From positions 1-64,000 of the forward strand of contig JAWKVC010000014.1 in NCBI GenBank assembly GCA_041398245.1: a stretch of 64,000 nt of DNA. Reading direction: 5' to 3'. Position numbers and translations under genes: made by a program. The stretch is from UBA7672 sp041398245 (lineage in GTDB: Bacteria; Pseudomonadota; Alphaproteobacteria; Caulobacterales; Hyphomonadaceae). Under the pieces are notes generated by a model. The model worked only from the letters and a program-made list of their open reading frames with translations. It was not told the DNA's origin and ran no database searches. Below are positions 9,163 to 17,887 of the stretch, one piece after another (the stretch's first letter is position 1; the number at the start of each line of letters is the position of its first letter).

Positions 9163-10944
9163 CTATTGCGGTCGCGTAATCTCGATCGCCACGCCTTCGC
9201 GGCGTGGGTCGGCGCCGCCTTCGAGATGATCATCCCGCGCGACGATGAGATGAAGGCCGGAAACCTCGCCGGTCACTTCCTGCACCTTGAAGCCCATCTT
9301 GCTCAGCGTCTCTGACCACTGCTTGCCGGTCTCGTTTGGACCGGCTGTGGCGTCAGCCGTTTCGACCCGCACAGTCTGTCCGCGCGCGATGACATTCGGT
9401 AGCGCCGCCGCCTCCTGCGCCGTGAAGCCCCAGTCGAGCACGGCGGCCAGCGTTTTCGAGACGTAGCCGACGATGGAGTTGCCGCCCGGCGAGCCGGTCA
9501 CCATGAAGACGTCGCCGGTCTTGTCGAACACGATCGTGGGCGACATCGACGAACGCGGTCGCTTGCCGGGTCCGGGGGCATTGGCGACGGGCTTGCCGTT
9601 CAGCGATCCCGGCCGCGTGAAGTCCGTCAGCTGGTTGTTAAGCAGGAAGCCGTGGGTCCAGCGTTGCGATCCGAAAGGTCCTTCGACTGTCGCGGTGAAC
9701 GACACGGCGTTGCCGTCGAAATCCACGAAAGAGAGATGCGTTGTTCCCGGCCGCGGAACGCTGGCGTCACGTCCCCACATGTCGATGATCGGCTTGCCAT
9801 GCAGCACGGCGCCGGGATCGCCCGGAAACGGAACGTCGCCGGGGCTGAAGCCGTTCGCCGCCCGCGAGGCTATGTAGGCCGGGTCCAGAAGGTCGGCGAC
9901 GGGAACCGTGACGGCGACCGGGTCGGCGACGTAGTGGTCCCGATCGGCGTAGCCGAGCTGCTGCGCCAGCACGAAGTCGCGCAGAAGCGCTTCCTGGGTC
10001 GCATCGCCGTTCTTGGCGGCGATGGCGCTGTAGAGCGACATGATCTGGTTCATTGCAACGCCGCCGGAAGACGAGGGCGGCGCGGAGCAGATGCGGTAGT
10101 CCTTGAACGGTCCGCAGATGGCGGGGTTCTCAAGCGCGCGGTAGTCGGCAAGATCCTTGAGGGAAAGGTCGCCCTTGATGTCTCCGCTGTGGACCGCTGC
10201 GACGATGTCTTCCGCGATCTTGCCGGAGTAGAAGGCGGCAGGGCCGTCTTTGGCGATGGCGCGGAGCGTGGCGGCGTATTCCGGGTTGGTCCGCCTGTCT
10301 CCGACCGCAAGCGGTTTGCCGTTCGGGAAAAAATAGGCGGCCGACTCCGGATTTGTGCCCAAGGGACCGCTCTGGAAGCGCGAGCTCAGTGAGCCGGAAA
10401 GGCGCGGGCTGACAATGAAGCCTTCGTCGGCCAGCTTGATCGCAGCATCGAAATTCGCGGCCCACGGGCGCTTGCCGAACTTGTCATGCGCTGCCTTGTA
10501 GAGCGCGACGGCGCCGGGCGTGCCAACGGACTTGCCCGACAGGACCGCCTGGATGAAGCCGAGGTTCTGGCCGTCGACAGTGAAATAGTCGGCAGTCGCT
10601 GTTGCCGGCGCCGTTTCGCGCCCGTCGAACACGGTCGTGGTGTTGCTCTTGCGGTCATAGACGACCATGTAGCCGCCGCCGCCGAGGCCGGAGCTCTGGG
10701 GTTCCACAAGGCCGAGCACGGCGTGCGCCGCAATGGCCGCATCGACCGCGCTGCCGCCGGCGCGCATCGCGGCCAGGCCGGCTTCAACGGCGCGCTGGTC
10801 TGCGGCGGCAATCATGGCGCGGCCCGACAGCCGCCACTCGCCGCTCGCAGGGGTCGATGGCGATACCTGCGGCGCTGTGCACGCGGCCAGTCCGGTGGAG
10901 GCCAGACCAAGTGCAAGCAGGCTTGCCAGCAGGGTGGAACGCAT
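9163..10944 (-). CDS. ggt: gamma-glutamyltransferase (lipoprotein)
   Basis: This enzyme cleaves or transfers the gamma-glutamyl group of glutathione and related peptides in the periplasm. The precursor matures by autoproteolysis into two subunits. The 593-residue protein carries a lipobox (LAACT), an N-terminal GGSAVDAAIAAH segment and the nucleophile region PGTTHLSFVDFDGNAVSF near residue 400. The small-subunit GSPGGNSI motif is also present. Length and order match the family. Membrane anchoring by lipidation is less common than a free periplasmic form. Confidence 0.95.
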   Translation of the reverse strand: MRSTLLASLLALGLASTGLAACTAPQVSPSTPASGEWRLSGRAMIAAADQRAVEAGLAAMRAGGSAVDAAIAAHAVLGLVEPQSSGLGGGGYMVVYDRKSNTTTVFDGRETAPATATADYFTVDGQNLGFIQAVLSGKSVGTPGAVALYKAAHDKFGKRPWAANFDAAIKLADEGFIVSPRLSGSLSSRFQSGPLGTNPESAAYFFPNGKPLAVGDRRTNPEYAATLRAIAKDGPAAFYSGKIAEDIVAAVHSGDIKGDLSLKDLADYRALENPAICGPFKDYRICSAPPSSSGGVAMNQIMSLYSAIAAKNGDATQEALLRDFVLAQQLGYADRDHYVADPVAVTVPVADLLDPAYIASRAANGFSPGDVPFPGDPGAVLHGKPIIDMWGRDASVPRPGTTHLSFVDFDGNAVSFTATVEGPFGSQRWTHGFLLNNQLTDFTRPGSLNGKPVANAPGPGKRPRSSMSPTIVFDKTGDVFMVTGSPGGNSIVGYVSKTLAAVLDWGFTAQEAAALPNVIARGQTVRVETADATAGPNETGKQWSETLSKMGFKVQEVTGEVSGLHLIVARDDHLEGGADPRREGVAIEITRPQ

Positions 10945-11059
10945 GTCGACTGCTCCGTGTTGCGCGGCCTGAGCCGCACCGTCATACAGGGCTTATACCG
11001 TCCTGCGCGGACGGCAACTGAACCGTGCTGTAAGGCCCAAAAATGTCCGGAAGCGCCTC

Positions 11060-12061
11060 GTGACTGCTCGCCCAGGGGCATTCAATCTGATCACCGACGT
11101 TGGCGGTCTTGCGGTGGGCCATGCCCATGATGCCGTTGTGGCGACCGGCGTCACCGTGATCAGGCCCGACAAGCGCGCGGTTGCAGCCGTCGCCGTGGCC
11201 GGAGGCGGGCCGGGCACGCGCGAAACCGACGCACTCGGGCCGGACACGCTGGTTGATGCCGTCGACGCGATCGTGCTGTCGGGTGGGTCGGTCTATGGCC
11301 TTGCGGCGGCGGACGGAGTTGCTGCTGCGCTCGGCGCCAGGCGACAGGGTTTCGCGCTTCTCGATATCGACAGTGTGCCGGTTTCGCCGATTGTGCCGGC
11401 TGCGATCCTCTATGATCTCGCTAATGGCGGCGACAAGGCATGGGGAACAACGCCGCCCTATCGCGATCTCGGGATGAAGGCGCTGGAAGCCTGCGGCGAC
11501 CAGCCGGCGCTTGGCCGCGTCGGCGCCGGCTATGGTGCGCAGGCGGGGCAAGCGCCGGGCGGGATTGGTTCCGCCAGTGTTATCACGCCGGATGGTCTCG
11601 CCGTTGGCGCGCTTGCGGCGGTCAACTCCTTTGGCTATGTGCGTATCCCCGGAACGGACGCGTTCTGGGCGTGGCCGTTCGAGCAGGCGGGAGAGTTCGG
11701 CGGCGCGCGTCCTCCGGCAGATGTCGCCTTCGATCTGGAGGATTGGGGCGCCGCCAAGTTCAATCCCGCCTCCCAGTACGCCGCAGACGGACGAACCAAC
11801 ACCACGCTGGGGTGTGTTGCGGCAAACGTAGCGCTGACGCCGGCCGAGGCGCAGCGCGTCGCCAGGATGGCGCTGGCGGGGATTGCGCGTGCGGTACGGC
11901 CAGCCTTCGCGCCGTTTGATGGCGACGTGGTGTTCTGTCTGTCAGCCGGCGCAATCGAACCGCCGGTTCCGCGGCCTTTGCTTCTGGCGCGGCTGGGTGA
12001 ACTGGCCGCCAGCACGCTCGCCCGCGCGATTGCCCGCGGTGTCTTCTGCGCCGGCGGCTAA
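11060..12061 (+). CDS. P1 family (DmpA/NylC-type) autoprocessing peptidase
   Basis: P1/S58 proteins are N-terminal-nucleophile hydrolases such as L-aminopeptidase/D-esterase DmpA and nylon-oligomer hydrolase NylC. They self-cleave to expose a Ser or Thr. The 333-residue sequence opens with the family start ITDVGGLAVGHA and has VLSGGSVYGLAAADG. The likely cleavage site is N247-T248 in RTNTTLGCVAAN, matching the Asn-Thr cut of NylC. The start is GTG and no signal peptide is seen, so it should be cytoplasmic. It is divergent from ggt; both hydrolyse amide bonds of small peptides, which may or may not be meaningful. Confidence 0.9.
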   Translation: MTARPGAFNLITDVGGLAVGHAHDAVVATGVTVIRPDKRAVAAVAVAGGGPGTRETDALGPDTLVDAVDAIVLSGGSVYGLAAADGVAAALGARRQGFALLDIDSVPVSPIVPAAILYDLANGGDKAWGTTPPYRDLGMKALEACGDQPALGRVGAGYGAQAGQAPGGIGSASVITPDGLAVGALAAVNSFGYVRIPGTDAFWAWPFEQAGEFGGARPPADVAFDLEDWGAAKFNPASQYAADGRTNTTLGCVAANVALTPAEAQRVARMALAGIARAVRPAFAPFDGDVVFCLSAGAIEPPVPRPLLLARLGELAASTLARAIARGVFCAGG

Positions 12062-12183
12062 GCATTTGCCCTTGGGAAACTCGCCTGACGAGCGTTTCCG
12101 CGACTTCCAGTTGATCAGTTGGGCCGCGGCAATTGTGCTGCTATAGATCAGCCACGATACGATTTTTCCGGGGGAGACGGGAG

Positions 12184-13821
12184 ATGAGGTCGGCCCGGTA
12201 TTTCAGGTCCGCCGCGGTGCTTGCAAGCGCCATTGCGATGCTGTTGACCGCCTGTGAGGAAGGCGGCGGAACGGCAGCCACCGACGCCAACGCAAAATCC
12301 AGCGGATCGGTGGATGTCACCTTTGGCGCGTCCACCGAGAAGGGGCAGTCCCTTCAGATCGGCGGTTCTGATCTCTGCAAGCCGAGGCCTTTGCGCGACT
12401 ATGCCGAGAAGGCTGTTGGCGGCGATCTCACGACCGCTGACCTGTGGCCCGGACTTGTCGCGATCGGCGCCGAAGCGCCGGACAAGTCGAGCGCCGAGTA
12501 TTTCTGCGGCGGCGTTCTCGTCGATGCGCGTACGGTCATCACGGCTGCGCATTGTCTCAACGGCGCCAAGCAGGATCCCGAGAACAGGGCGTGGCGATCC
12601 GAACGCAGCAGCTCTCCAGCATGGCCGCTGATGGTGCTCGCCAACCAGGACGATCTTGCCAACGATGGTCCGGATACTGTTGCGCTCGTGGTCGACGGCG
12701 GCGTCTACGCGGAAGCAAATCAGAAATACCGTCGCGACAATCTCGATCGGCAGTTCAACGACATCGCTTACCTGAAGCTCGATCGCGACCTGCCCGGGCC
12801 CTACGCGCGCCTCTCCGGTTCCCTGGAAGCGGACCCGGCGATTGAAGGCCATCTTCTGTGGGCGGCCGGCTTCGGCAAGACCGACCAGACGGCCTTATCT
12901 GTCGAGTTTGCCTCCAGACGCGGCGCAGACATGACCCGGGCGCCCGCGCAGAAGCTCAGCGACGTGATCCTGCAGTTCAAGCCGCAATCGCTTTGCGCGC
13001 GCGCCAATGGCGCAACCATCTCCGACACCATGCATATCTGCGCGGGTTGGGACGAAGGCGGGCACGATACCTGCCAGGGGGATTCCGGTGGTCCGCTGGC
13101 GGCGCTTGATATCAACGGTTGCCCGGTGATTCTGGGGCTCACGAGCTTCGGCAAGGACTGCGGACAGCCATCGGCCTATGGCGTTTATACCCGCGTGTCG
13201 CAGTACCGCGACTGGATCGCTTCGAAGGCTCCGGGGGCTGTTTTCGTCGACGACAAGCTTCCGGCGGCAGGGCAGGAAGCGTTCAAGCGCATGATCGACA
13301 CGCTGCGCCAATCGGAACTCGCGACATCCGGCGGCCTGTCGCTTGTGGTGACACAGGCGAACGGAAGCCCGGCCTCGCAACCGTTCAGGAATGGCCAGTC
13401 CTATATCGTAACGGCCAGGTCGACGTCAGATGCGAAACTGGTTGTTGTGGATCGACGGGAGGATGGCTTCTACGATCTCGTTTTCCCCCAGTCGGCGGAC
13501 GATGATGAACTGATCGGGCCGGGACACGACATCTCCCTGCCTGCGCTGCAGGCGCAGATCGTCAACGACAGCGCCCCGACGGAGACAGGACATCTCGTCT
13601 TCCTGACCGTACCGAGATCAGTCGATGTCCGTGGCGTCTTCCTTGCTCCCGACAAGCAGAAGCCCAAGGGCTTTGTCGTCGCGGCGGCGCAATCCGGGGT
13701 GCAGCTGTCCAACGAGTTCAACCGCATCATGGATATGCTGGGCGCGGGCGGGCAAACGCCGGCTCCAAGCGAAGGCAGCGGTCTTTCGGCGGTCGATTTC
13801 AACTACACGATTGCGCGGTAG
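12184..13821 (+). CDS. trypsin-like serine protease lipoprotein (S1)
   Basis: This 545-residue exported protease has a complete S1 triad: H123 in ITAAHC, D193 in NDIAYLKLD and S301 in CQGDSGGP. A signal ending LLTACEE suggests lipidation. The chymotrypsin fold ends near residue 360 (QYRDWIASK); the remaining 185 residues form an unrecognised C-terminal region with an immunoglobulin-like feel. The ATG at 12184 follows GGGGGAGACGGGAG. It starts a run of four exported-protein genes and has a paralog at 15952-17619 with the same two-part layout. Confidence 0.92.
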   Translation: MRSARYFRSAAVLASAIAMLLTACEEGGGTAATDANAKSSGSVDVTFGASTEKGQSLQIGGSDLCKPRPLRDYAEKAVGGDLTTADLWPGLVAIGAEAPDKSSAEYFCGGVLVDARTVITAAHCLNGAKQDPENRAWRSERSSSPAWPLMVLANQDDLANDGPDTVALVVDGGVYAEANQKYRRDNLDRQFNDIAYLKLDRDLPGPYARLSGSLEADPAIEGHLLWAAGFGKTDQTALSVEFASRRGADMTRAPAQKLSDVILQFKPQSLCARANGATISDTMHICAGWDEGGHDTCQGDSGGPLAALDINGCPVILGLTSFGKDCGQPSAYGVYTRVSQYRDWIASKAPGAVFVDDKLPAAGQEAFKRMIDTLRQSELATSGGLSLVVTQANGSPASQPFRNGQSYIVTARSTSDAKLVVVDRREDGFYDLVFPQSADDDELIGPGHDISLPALQAQIVNDSAPTETGHLVFLTVPRSVDVRGVFLAPDKQKPKGFVVAAAQSGVQLSNEFNRIMDMLGAGGQTPAPSEGSGLSAVDFNYTIAR

Positions 13822-13832
13822 GAGAGATCACC

Positions 13833-14633
13833 ATGCGCGCCTTGCGAGCGGGGAGAGGGATCATCGCGGCGATCCTCGCAGCCTTAGCACTTGCAGCCTG
13901 CGGCGATACTGGCGGTGATGCGACTGCTGTCAGGACGTTCCCGAAACTCGCTGACAAGATAACGGCAGGCGCGCTGCTTGAGCCGGCGATATCGAGCCGC
14001 ACGGACGAAGTTCCGCTGCGTTCGGTTTCGCCAGCGGGGCTCAAGGCGCTGCAGCAGTACGAGGGTCAGGTGTTGTGCGAGCCGGCCACGGAAGACAACT
14101 GGCACTGCCCCTATGACGACTCAAGCGACTACTGCACGATCGGACATGGCCATCTCATCGCGAAGGCAAGCTGCGCATTGCTGATCGACGAACTGACCGA
14201 GAGCGGATTTCTGGACGGCATTTCCGAAGCCGAGGCGGATGAGATCCTGCGGCATGATCTCGCCTCGTCCCAGCTCAGTCTGGAGCGGCAGATGGAAGCG
14301 GCTAGCGACACGTTGGGAAAGGTCGGCCTGACCGAAACGCAGTATGATGCGCTTGTCAGTTTCATCTTCAATGTTGGCGGCGGGAACTTCACCAATTCGA
14401 CGCTGTTGCGCGTTCTCAAAGAAAGGGAAGCCCTGGAGGACAGCGCCGAGGTCGCGCGGCAGTTCACACGGTGGACCAAGTCTGCCGGCAAGCATGTGCC
14501 GGGACTGCTCGTGCGCCGCAACAATGAGGTCGACCAGTTCTTTGCCGGATTCGAGCGCCCAGCAACGGCGCGCGGCGCTGACGAGAGCGACAGCGTGGAC
14601 ATTCGCGTGGGCGAGGCGGTGATCTATCAGTAG
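13833..14633 (+). CDS. GH24 phage-type lysozyme, lipoprotein
   Basis: GH24 lysozymes hydrolyse the MurNAc-GlcNAc bond of peptidoglycan. In this 266-residue protein the catalytic Glu is E77 in LQQYEG, followed by a TIGHGH segment. The helical lobe carries QYDALVSFIFNVGGG and the C-terminal GLLVRRNNE is typical. A lipobox LALAACG follows the signal peptide, so it is probably anchored at a membrane rather than used for phage lysis. Extra Cys residues around the active-site loop suggest disulfides. It begins 11 bp after the first protease and is likely cotranscribed with it. Confidence 0.92.
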   Translation: MRALRAGRGIIAAILAALALAACGDTGGDATAVRTFPKLADKITAGALLEPAISSRTDEVPLRSVSPAGLKALQQYEGQVLCEPATEDNWHCPYDDSSDYCTIGHGHLIAKASCALLIDELTESGFLDGISEAEADEILRHDLASSQLSLERQMEAASDTLGKVGLTETQYDALVSFIFNVGGGNFTNSTLLRVLKEREALEDSAEVARQFTRWTKSAGKHVPGLLVRRNNEVDQFFAGFERPATARGADESDSVDIRVGEAVIYQ

Positions 14634-14698
14634 GGTGTTTCTGGTCCGCCGTTTTGCGGGCCTTGGGTTTCGGGTGGATCGTGTAGAGTAGGTGGGTC

Positions 14699-15919
14699 GT
14701 GGAAGTGCGGTTGAAGCATTCAGTTATCGGTCTTTCAGTTGTCGCGCTTGCGGCGTGTGCATCGACGAGTGTGCGGGAGCGGCCATTTGGCTTCCGCTAT
14801 GGTCTTGGTCCTGATCTCAGGGTTTTCACCAGCAACGCATGCCTCGAAGCGGATCAGGCCGATGCGCGCAGCCTTGATTTCATCGGTGAAGTGATCACCG
14901 GCACGGCCAGCCTTGCGGTCAAGTCGTTCGGACGATTTCTCGAAGAGGTCGGGGCGCCTGAGACGGAAACGGCCTCCGGCGTTGCATCCAGCTTCTATCT
15001 CGACACCCGCTCGGAGCCGCCATCCTTCAACAACGGAATGCGCTGCATCTATGTCGTGCGCGACGGCTTCCAGTCGAAGGAGTTCGACCGGGACGCGCCG
15101 GACGACCTCAAGAAGATGTGGACGGATCTTGAGCTCACCGGCACGCCTTCCCTGTTTGCTGTCGTACGTCTGGATCCCGCCGTCGACGAGACGGACTCAG
15201 TTTCGAATTATTTCAAGGCGACCTTGCTCGAGTTCACAGCCCAACGGTTTGCGCGGCCTGGCGCCGAGTCGGGCCGCGATTACATCCTGACGCTGGAGTT
15301 TGTCCTTCCGGGAAGCGGCCGCAGATATACAGTCAGCGACAATGGCGAGTTTGTGTATCCGCCGTCGGGCCCGTTCGCGACGGGTGGGTTCCCGCTGCGC
15401 GGCGTGACCGAGGGTGAGTACCTTCGGCGCGCCGATCTCAAAGGCCTCGAATCCGGTTGGTTGCAGGGGCCGCCGCTGGAGAATGCAATCGAAGGGCTGC
15501 CGGTAAACATCTACGTCGATGTGGTTGAGTTGAAGCGGGGCAATCCGTTCCTCGCCGACTTCGGGCGCTTCCTGCAGTCGCCTCCCATTGCCTCCGCCGC
15601 GGAGGATGAAATCACCAACATGCTGGACGAGGACGGCCGCAGGCAGAGACGGACCGAAAGCGCGGTGCAGGCCGAACGCGAGGAGCGCAGGCTGGTCAAC
15701 GCGCTTGAGGAGCAGTCGCTCGCCATCAACGACGTGCTTGCGGATACAGATTCCTCGCCTTCCCAGATCCTCGCCGCCGTACACGATGCCGAGGGAGCCA
15801 TCGCGGATATCCAGCTTCGCAAGCGGGAGGACGGATGGCAGTCAACATGGCCTGAAGCGCTGCTGAGCAGCGTTCAGGCGAAAGCGAACGAAGGACGGCA
15901 GAGGATCGCTTCGCCCTAG
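14699..15919 (+). CDS. unrecognised lipoprotein in protease-lysozyme cluster
   Basis: I do not recognise this 406-residue protein. It starts at a GTG behind GGTGGG and has a signal peptide with lipobox ALAACA. Residues 60-290 look like a mixed alpha/beta domain. The last 110 residues are charged and helical (DEDGRRQRRTESAVQAEREERR), probably coiled coil. It lies between lysozyme and the second protease with short gaps, so it is likely an envelope protein of the same unit. Confidence 0.75.
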   Translation: MEVRLKHSVIGLSVVALAACASTSVRERPFGFRYGLGPDLRVFTSNACLEADQADARSLDFIGEVITGTASLAVKSFGRFLEEVGAPETETASGVASSFYLDTRSEPPSFNNGMRCIYVVRDGFQSKEFDRDAPDDLKKMWTDLELTGTPSLFAVVRLDPAVDETDSVSNYFKATLLEFTAQRFARPGAESGRDYILTLEFVLPGSGRRYTVSDNGEFVYPPSGPFATGGFPLRGVTEGEYLRRADLKGLESGWLQGPPLENAIEGLPVNIYVDVVELKRGNPFLADFGRFLQSPPIASAAEDEITNMLDEDGRRQRRTESAVQAEREERRLVNALEEQSLAINDVLADTDSSPSQILAAVHDAEGAIADIQLRKREDGWQSTWPEALLSSVQAKANEGRQRIASP

Positions 15920-15951
15920 GTCTGGTCCACAAACTGTCGGGGAGGCACGAC

Positions 15952-17619
15952 ATGAAGCGCTTGGTTCTCGCGACGGCCTTCCTTGCCTGTCTTGGCGCGT
16001 GCGAACCCGGCGATGCGCCCGACAAGGCTGGCATTGGCCCAGATGGCCAGCCTGGCGGCGAGGGCATGAGTATTCGTGCGGCGTCGGCTGATGGCGACGA
16101 GTCTGCGTGTCCGCCGAGAGCTTTGCCCGACTATTCCTCGCGCATGGTGGGCGGGGAACAGACCAGCATCGACTATTGGCCCGGCTTCGCGGCCATCGCC
16201 GCCGTCTCGCCTGATGGCCGCAAGAGCCAGTTCTTCTGCGGGGGCGTGCTGATAGCGCCCGATGCTGTTCTGACCGCGGCCCACTGCCTCGACCGGCTGA
16301 CGCGAACTGCTGATGGCAAGCCATGGCGGCGGGTGAGCGGGGCGCTCTGGTCGATCGCGGTGCTGACCAATGAGGATAATGTCGCCGCCGATGGACCCGA
16401 AACACGCGCGACCGTCGTCCAGGGCGATGTCTACGCCGACGGCGACGAGAAATACGACTCGCGAACCTACCGGAACGATCTCGCCATCCTGAGACTGGAC
16501 CGGCAATTGACCGGCCAGAAGCTTGCCCGCATCGCCGGATCGGCCAGCGCCAATCCTGTGCTTGACCATCATCTCCTCTGGGCGGCCGGCTTCGGTAAGC
16601 AAACCGCCAAGCAGAAGAGCACCGAATATGCGACCCGTAGCGGCGGCACGGCGATCGCCGAAAGCGACATTCTGAGGGACGCCGTCGTGCCGCTGGCGAG
16701 CTTCAAGGATTGCGTCGCCATTTTCAGCTCGGTCGATGACGCGCGCCAGTTGTGCGCGGGCTGGAATCGCGGCGGACGCGATACTTGCGCTGGCGACAGC
16801 GGTGGCCCGCTCGTGGCGCTCGATGCGAAGGGATGTCCTGTGGTCATCGGCGTCACAAGCTTCGGCTCGAAGGAGGGGTGCGCCGTTGCCGGAACCTATG
16901 GCGTCTACACACGCCTTTCCCATTTCCGCGACTGGATCGCGCGAACGGTTCCGGCGACCCAGTTCGTCGATGCGCCGCCTGCAGCGATGGGCGCGGAAGC
17001 CACATCGAACCTGTTGCACTTGCTGATTGACGAGTTTGCCGAACAGGACGCCGGCTTGACCGTCAGCCTGATCGATCGTGAGACCGGCGCGGCATTCCCG
17101 ATGGCTAACGGCAAGGCCGTTGTGCCCGAAGGCCGCTCGGTCGCTTATCGTGTGGCGTCGACGGGCGGCGCGACGGGTCAGCTCGTGCTGATCGATCGCA
17201 GGGCCGGCCGCAGCGTCGCCGACGGGCAGCTGTCCAGCGAGTACCTCCAGATCTATCCGAACGAGCTCACCGCGCAGGGCGCCGTCATCGAGATCGGACC
17301 CGACCAGCCGGCGATGGTCGGCGGTCCGGATGAGTCCTTCCAGCTGATCGCGGCCATCGACACGCCCGGCGCCGCGTCACAGTCGGGCGATGTGATTGCG
17401 CTGGTGCTGCCCAGGGAGATCAGGCTGTCGGATCTGCTGGCGCCGCCGGGCCGGTCCCGCGGCGGCGAAGTCGAACTGGCCGACAACCACGCGCGTGCGA
17501 TCTCGCAGGTGGAAGCCGTCAGCGCCTTGCTCGCGAACGCACGCGCCGGCCAGGCCTTCAGCGCGCAGGATGATCGCTTCGGCGCCACGTCCCTCGCCTA
17601 CGAAATCCGCCGCCCCTGA
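15952..17619 (+). CDS. trypsin-like serine protease lipoprotein (S1), second copy
   Basis: This 555-residue exported protease is a paralog of the one at 12184-13821. Its triad is complete: H111 in LTAAHC, D176 in NDLAILRLD and S283 in CAGDSGGP. The signal ends in CLGACEP, a lipobox. The protease domain closes with HFRDWIAR near residue 330, and about 225 residues follow with a motif shared with the paralog (QLVLIDRRAG versus KLVVVDRRED). It is the last gene before the island boundary 45 bp downstream. Confidence 0.92.
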   Translation: MKRLVLATAFLACLGACEPGDAPDKAGIGPDGQPGGEGMSIRAASADGDESACPPRALPDYSSRMVGGEQTSIDYWPGFAAIAAVSPDGRKSQFFCGGVLIAPDAVLTAAHCLDRLTRTADGKPWRRVSGALWSIAVLTNEDNVAADGPETRATVVQGDVYADGDEKYDSRTYRNDLAILRLDRQLTGQKLARIAGSASANPVLDHHLLWAAGFGKQTAKQKSTEYATRSGGTAIAESDILRDAVVPLASFKDCVAIFSSVDDARQLCAGWNRGGRDTCAGDSGGPLVALDAKGCPVVIGVTSFGSKEGCAVAGTYGVYTRLSHFRDWIARTVPATQFVDAPPAAMGAEATSNLLHLLIDEFAEQDAGLTVSLIDRETGAAFPMANGKAVVPEGRSVAYRVASTGGATGQLVLIDRRAGRSVADGQLSSEYLQIYPNELTAQGAVIEIGPDQPAMVGGPDESFQLIAAIDTPGAASQSGDVIALVLPREIRLSDLLAPPGRSRGGEVELADNHARAISQVEAVSALLANARAGQAFSAQDDRFGATSLAYEIRRP

Positions 17620-17663
17620 TGGGCGGCACGAAGCCGGGTGTCGCTTTGGGTGTTGAGGGAAAA

Positions 17664-17709
17664 TGGCGCGCCCGAAAGGATTCGAACCTCTGACCCCCAG
17701 ATTCGTAGT
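17664..17709. repeat. left attachment site, tRNA-Arg 3'-half remnant
   Basis: Identical over 46 bp to the CCA end through the anticodon loop of the tRNA at 51907-51983. The D-arm and 5' acceptor strand are missing, so it is not a functional tRNA. The match stops abruptly at 17710. Confidence 0.93.
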
Positions 17710-17838
17710 TTGAAGGTCACATTTTCGGGGCTGTTCGCGGTCGTCCGCGGATGTTCAATAAATCGCGTGATTACATATACATAAATGCGTTCGCCTGTCC
17801 AGCCCTGTTCGTGGGTGCTTGCCTCCAGTCACGGCCTT

Positions 17839-17860
17839 TGGCACAAATCTGGCACAAATT
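17839..17860. repeat. putative integrase arm-type site, left
   Basis: Two tandem TGGCACAAAT units. The 22-bp block matches 51821-51842 at 21 of 22 positions in the same orientation. It lies between the left attachment site and the integrase start, where arm-type integrase binding sites are expected. The binding role is inference. Confidence 0.55.
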
Positions 17861-17887
17861 TCGGCCCCTCAGACTCGCTGTCCCCCC

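Noticed and set aside
17664..17709. A second tRNA-Arg gene
   Set aside because: Only the 3' half is present; the 5' acceptor strand and D-arm are missing.
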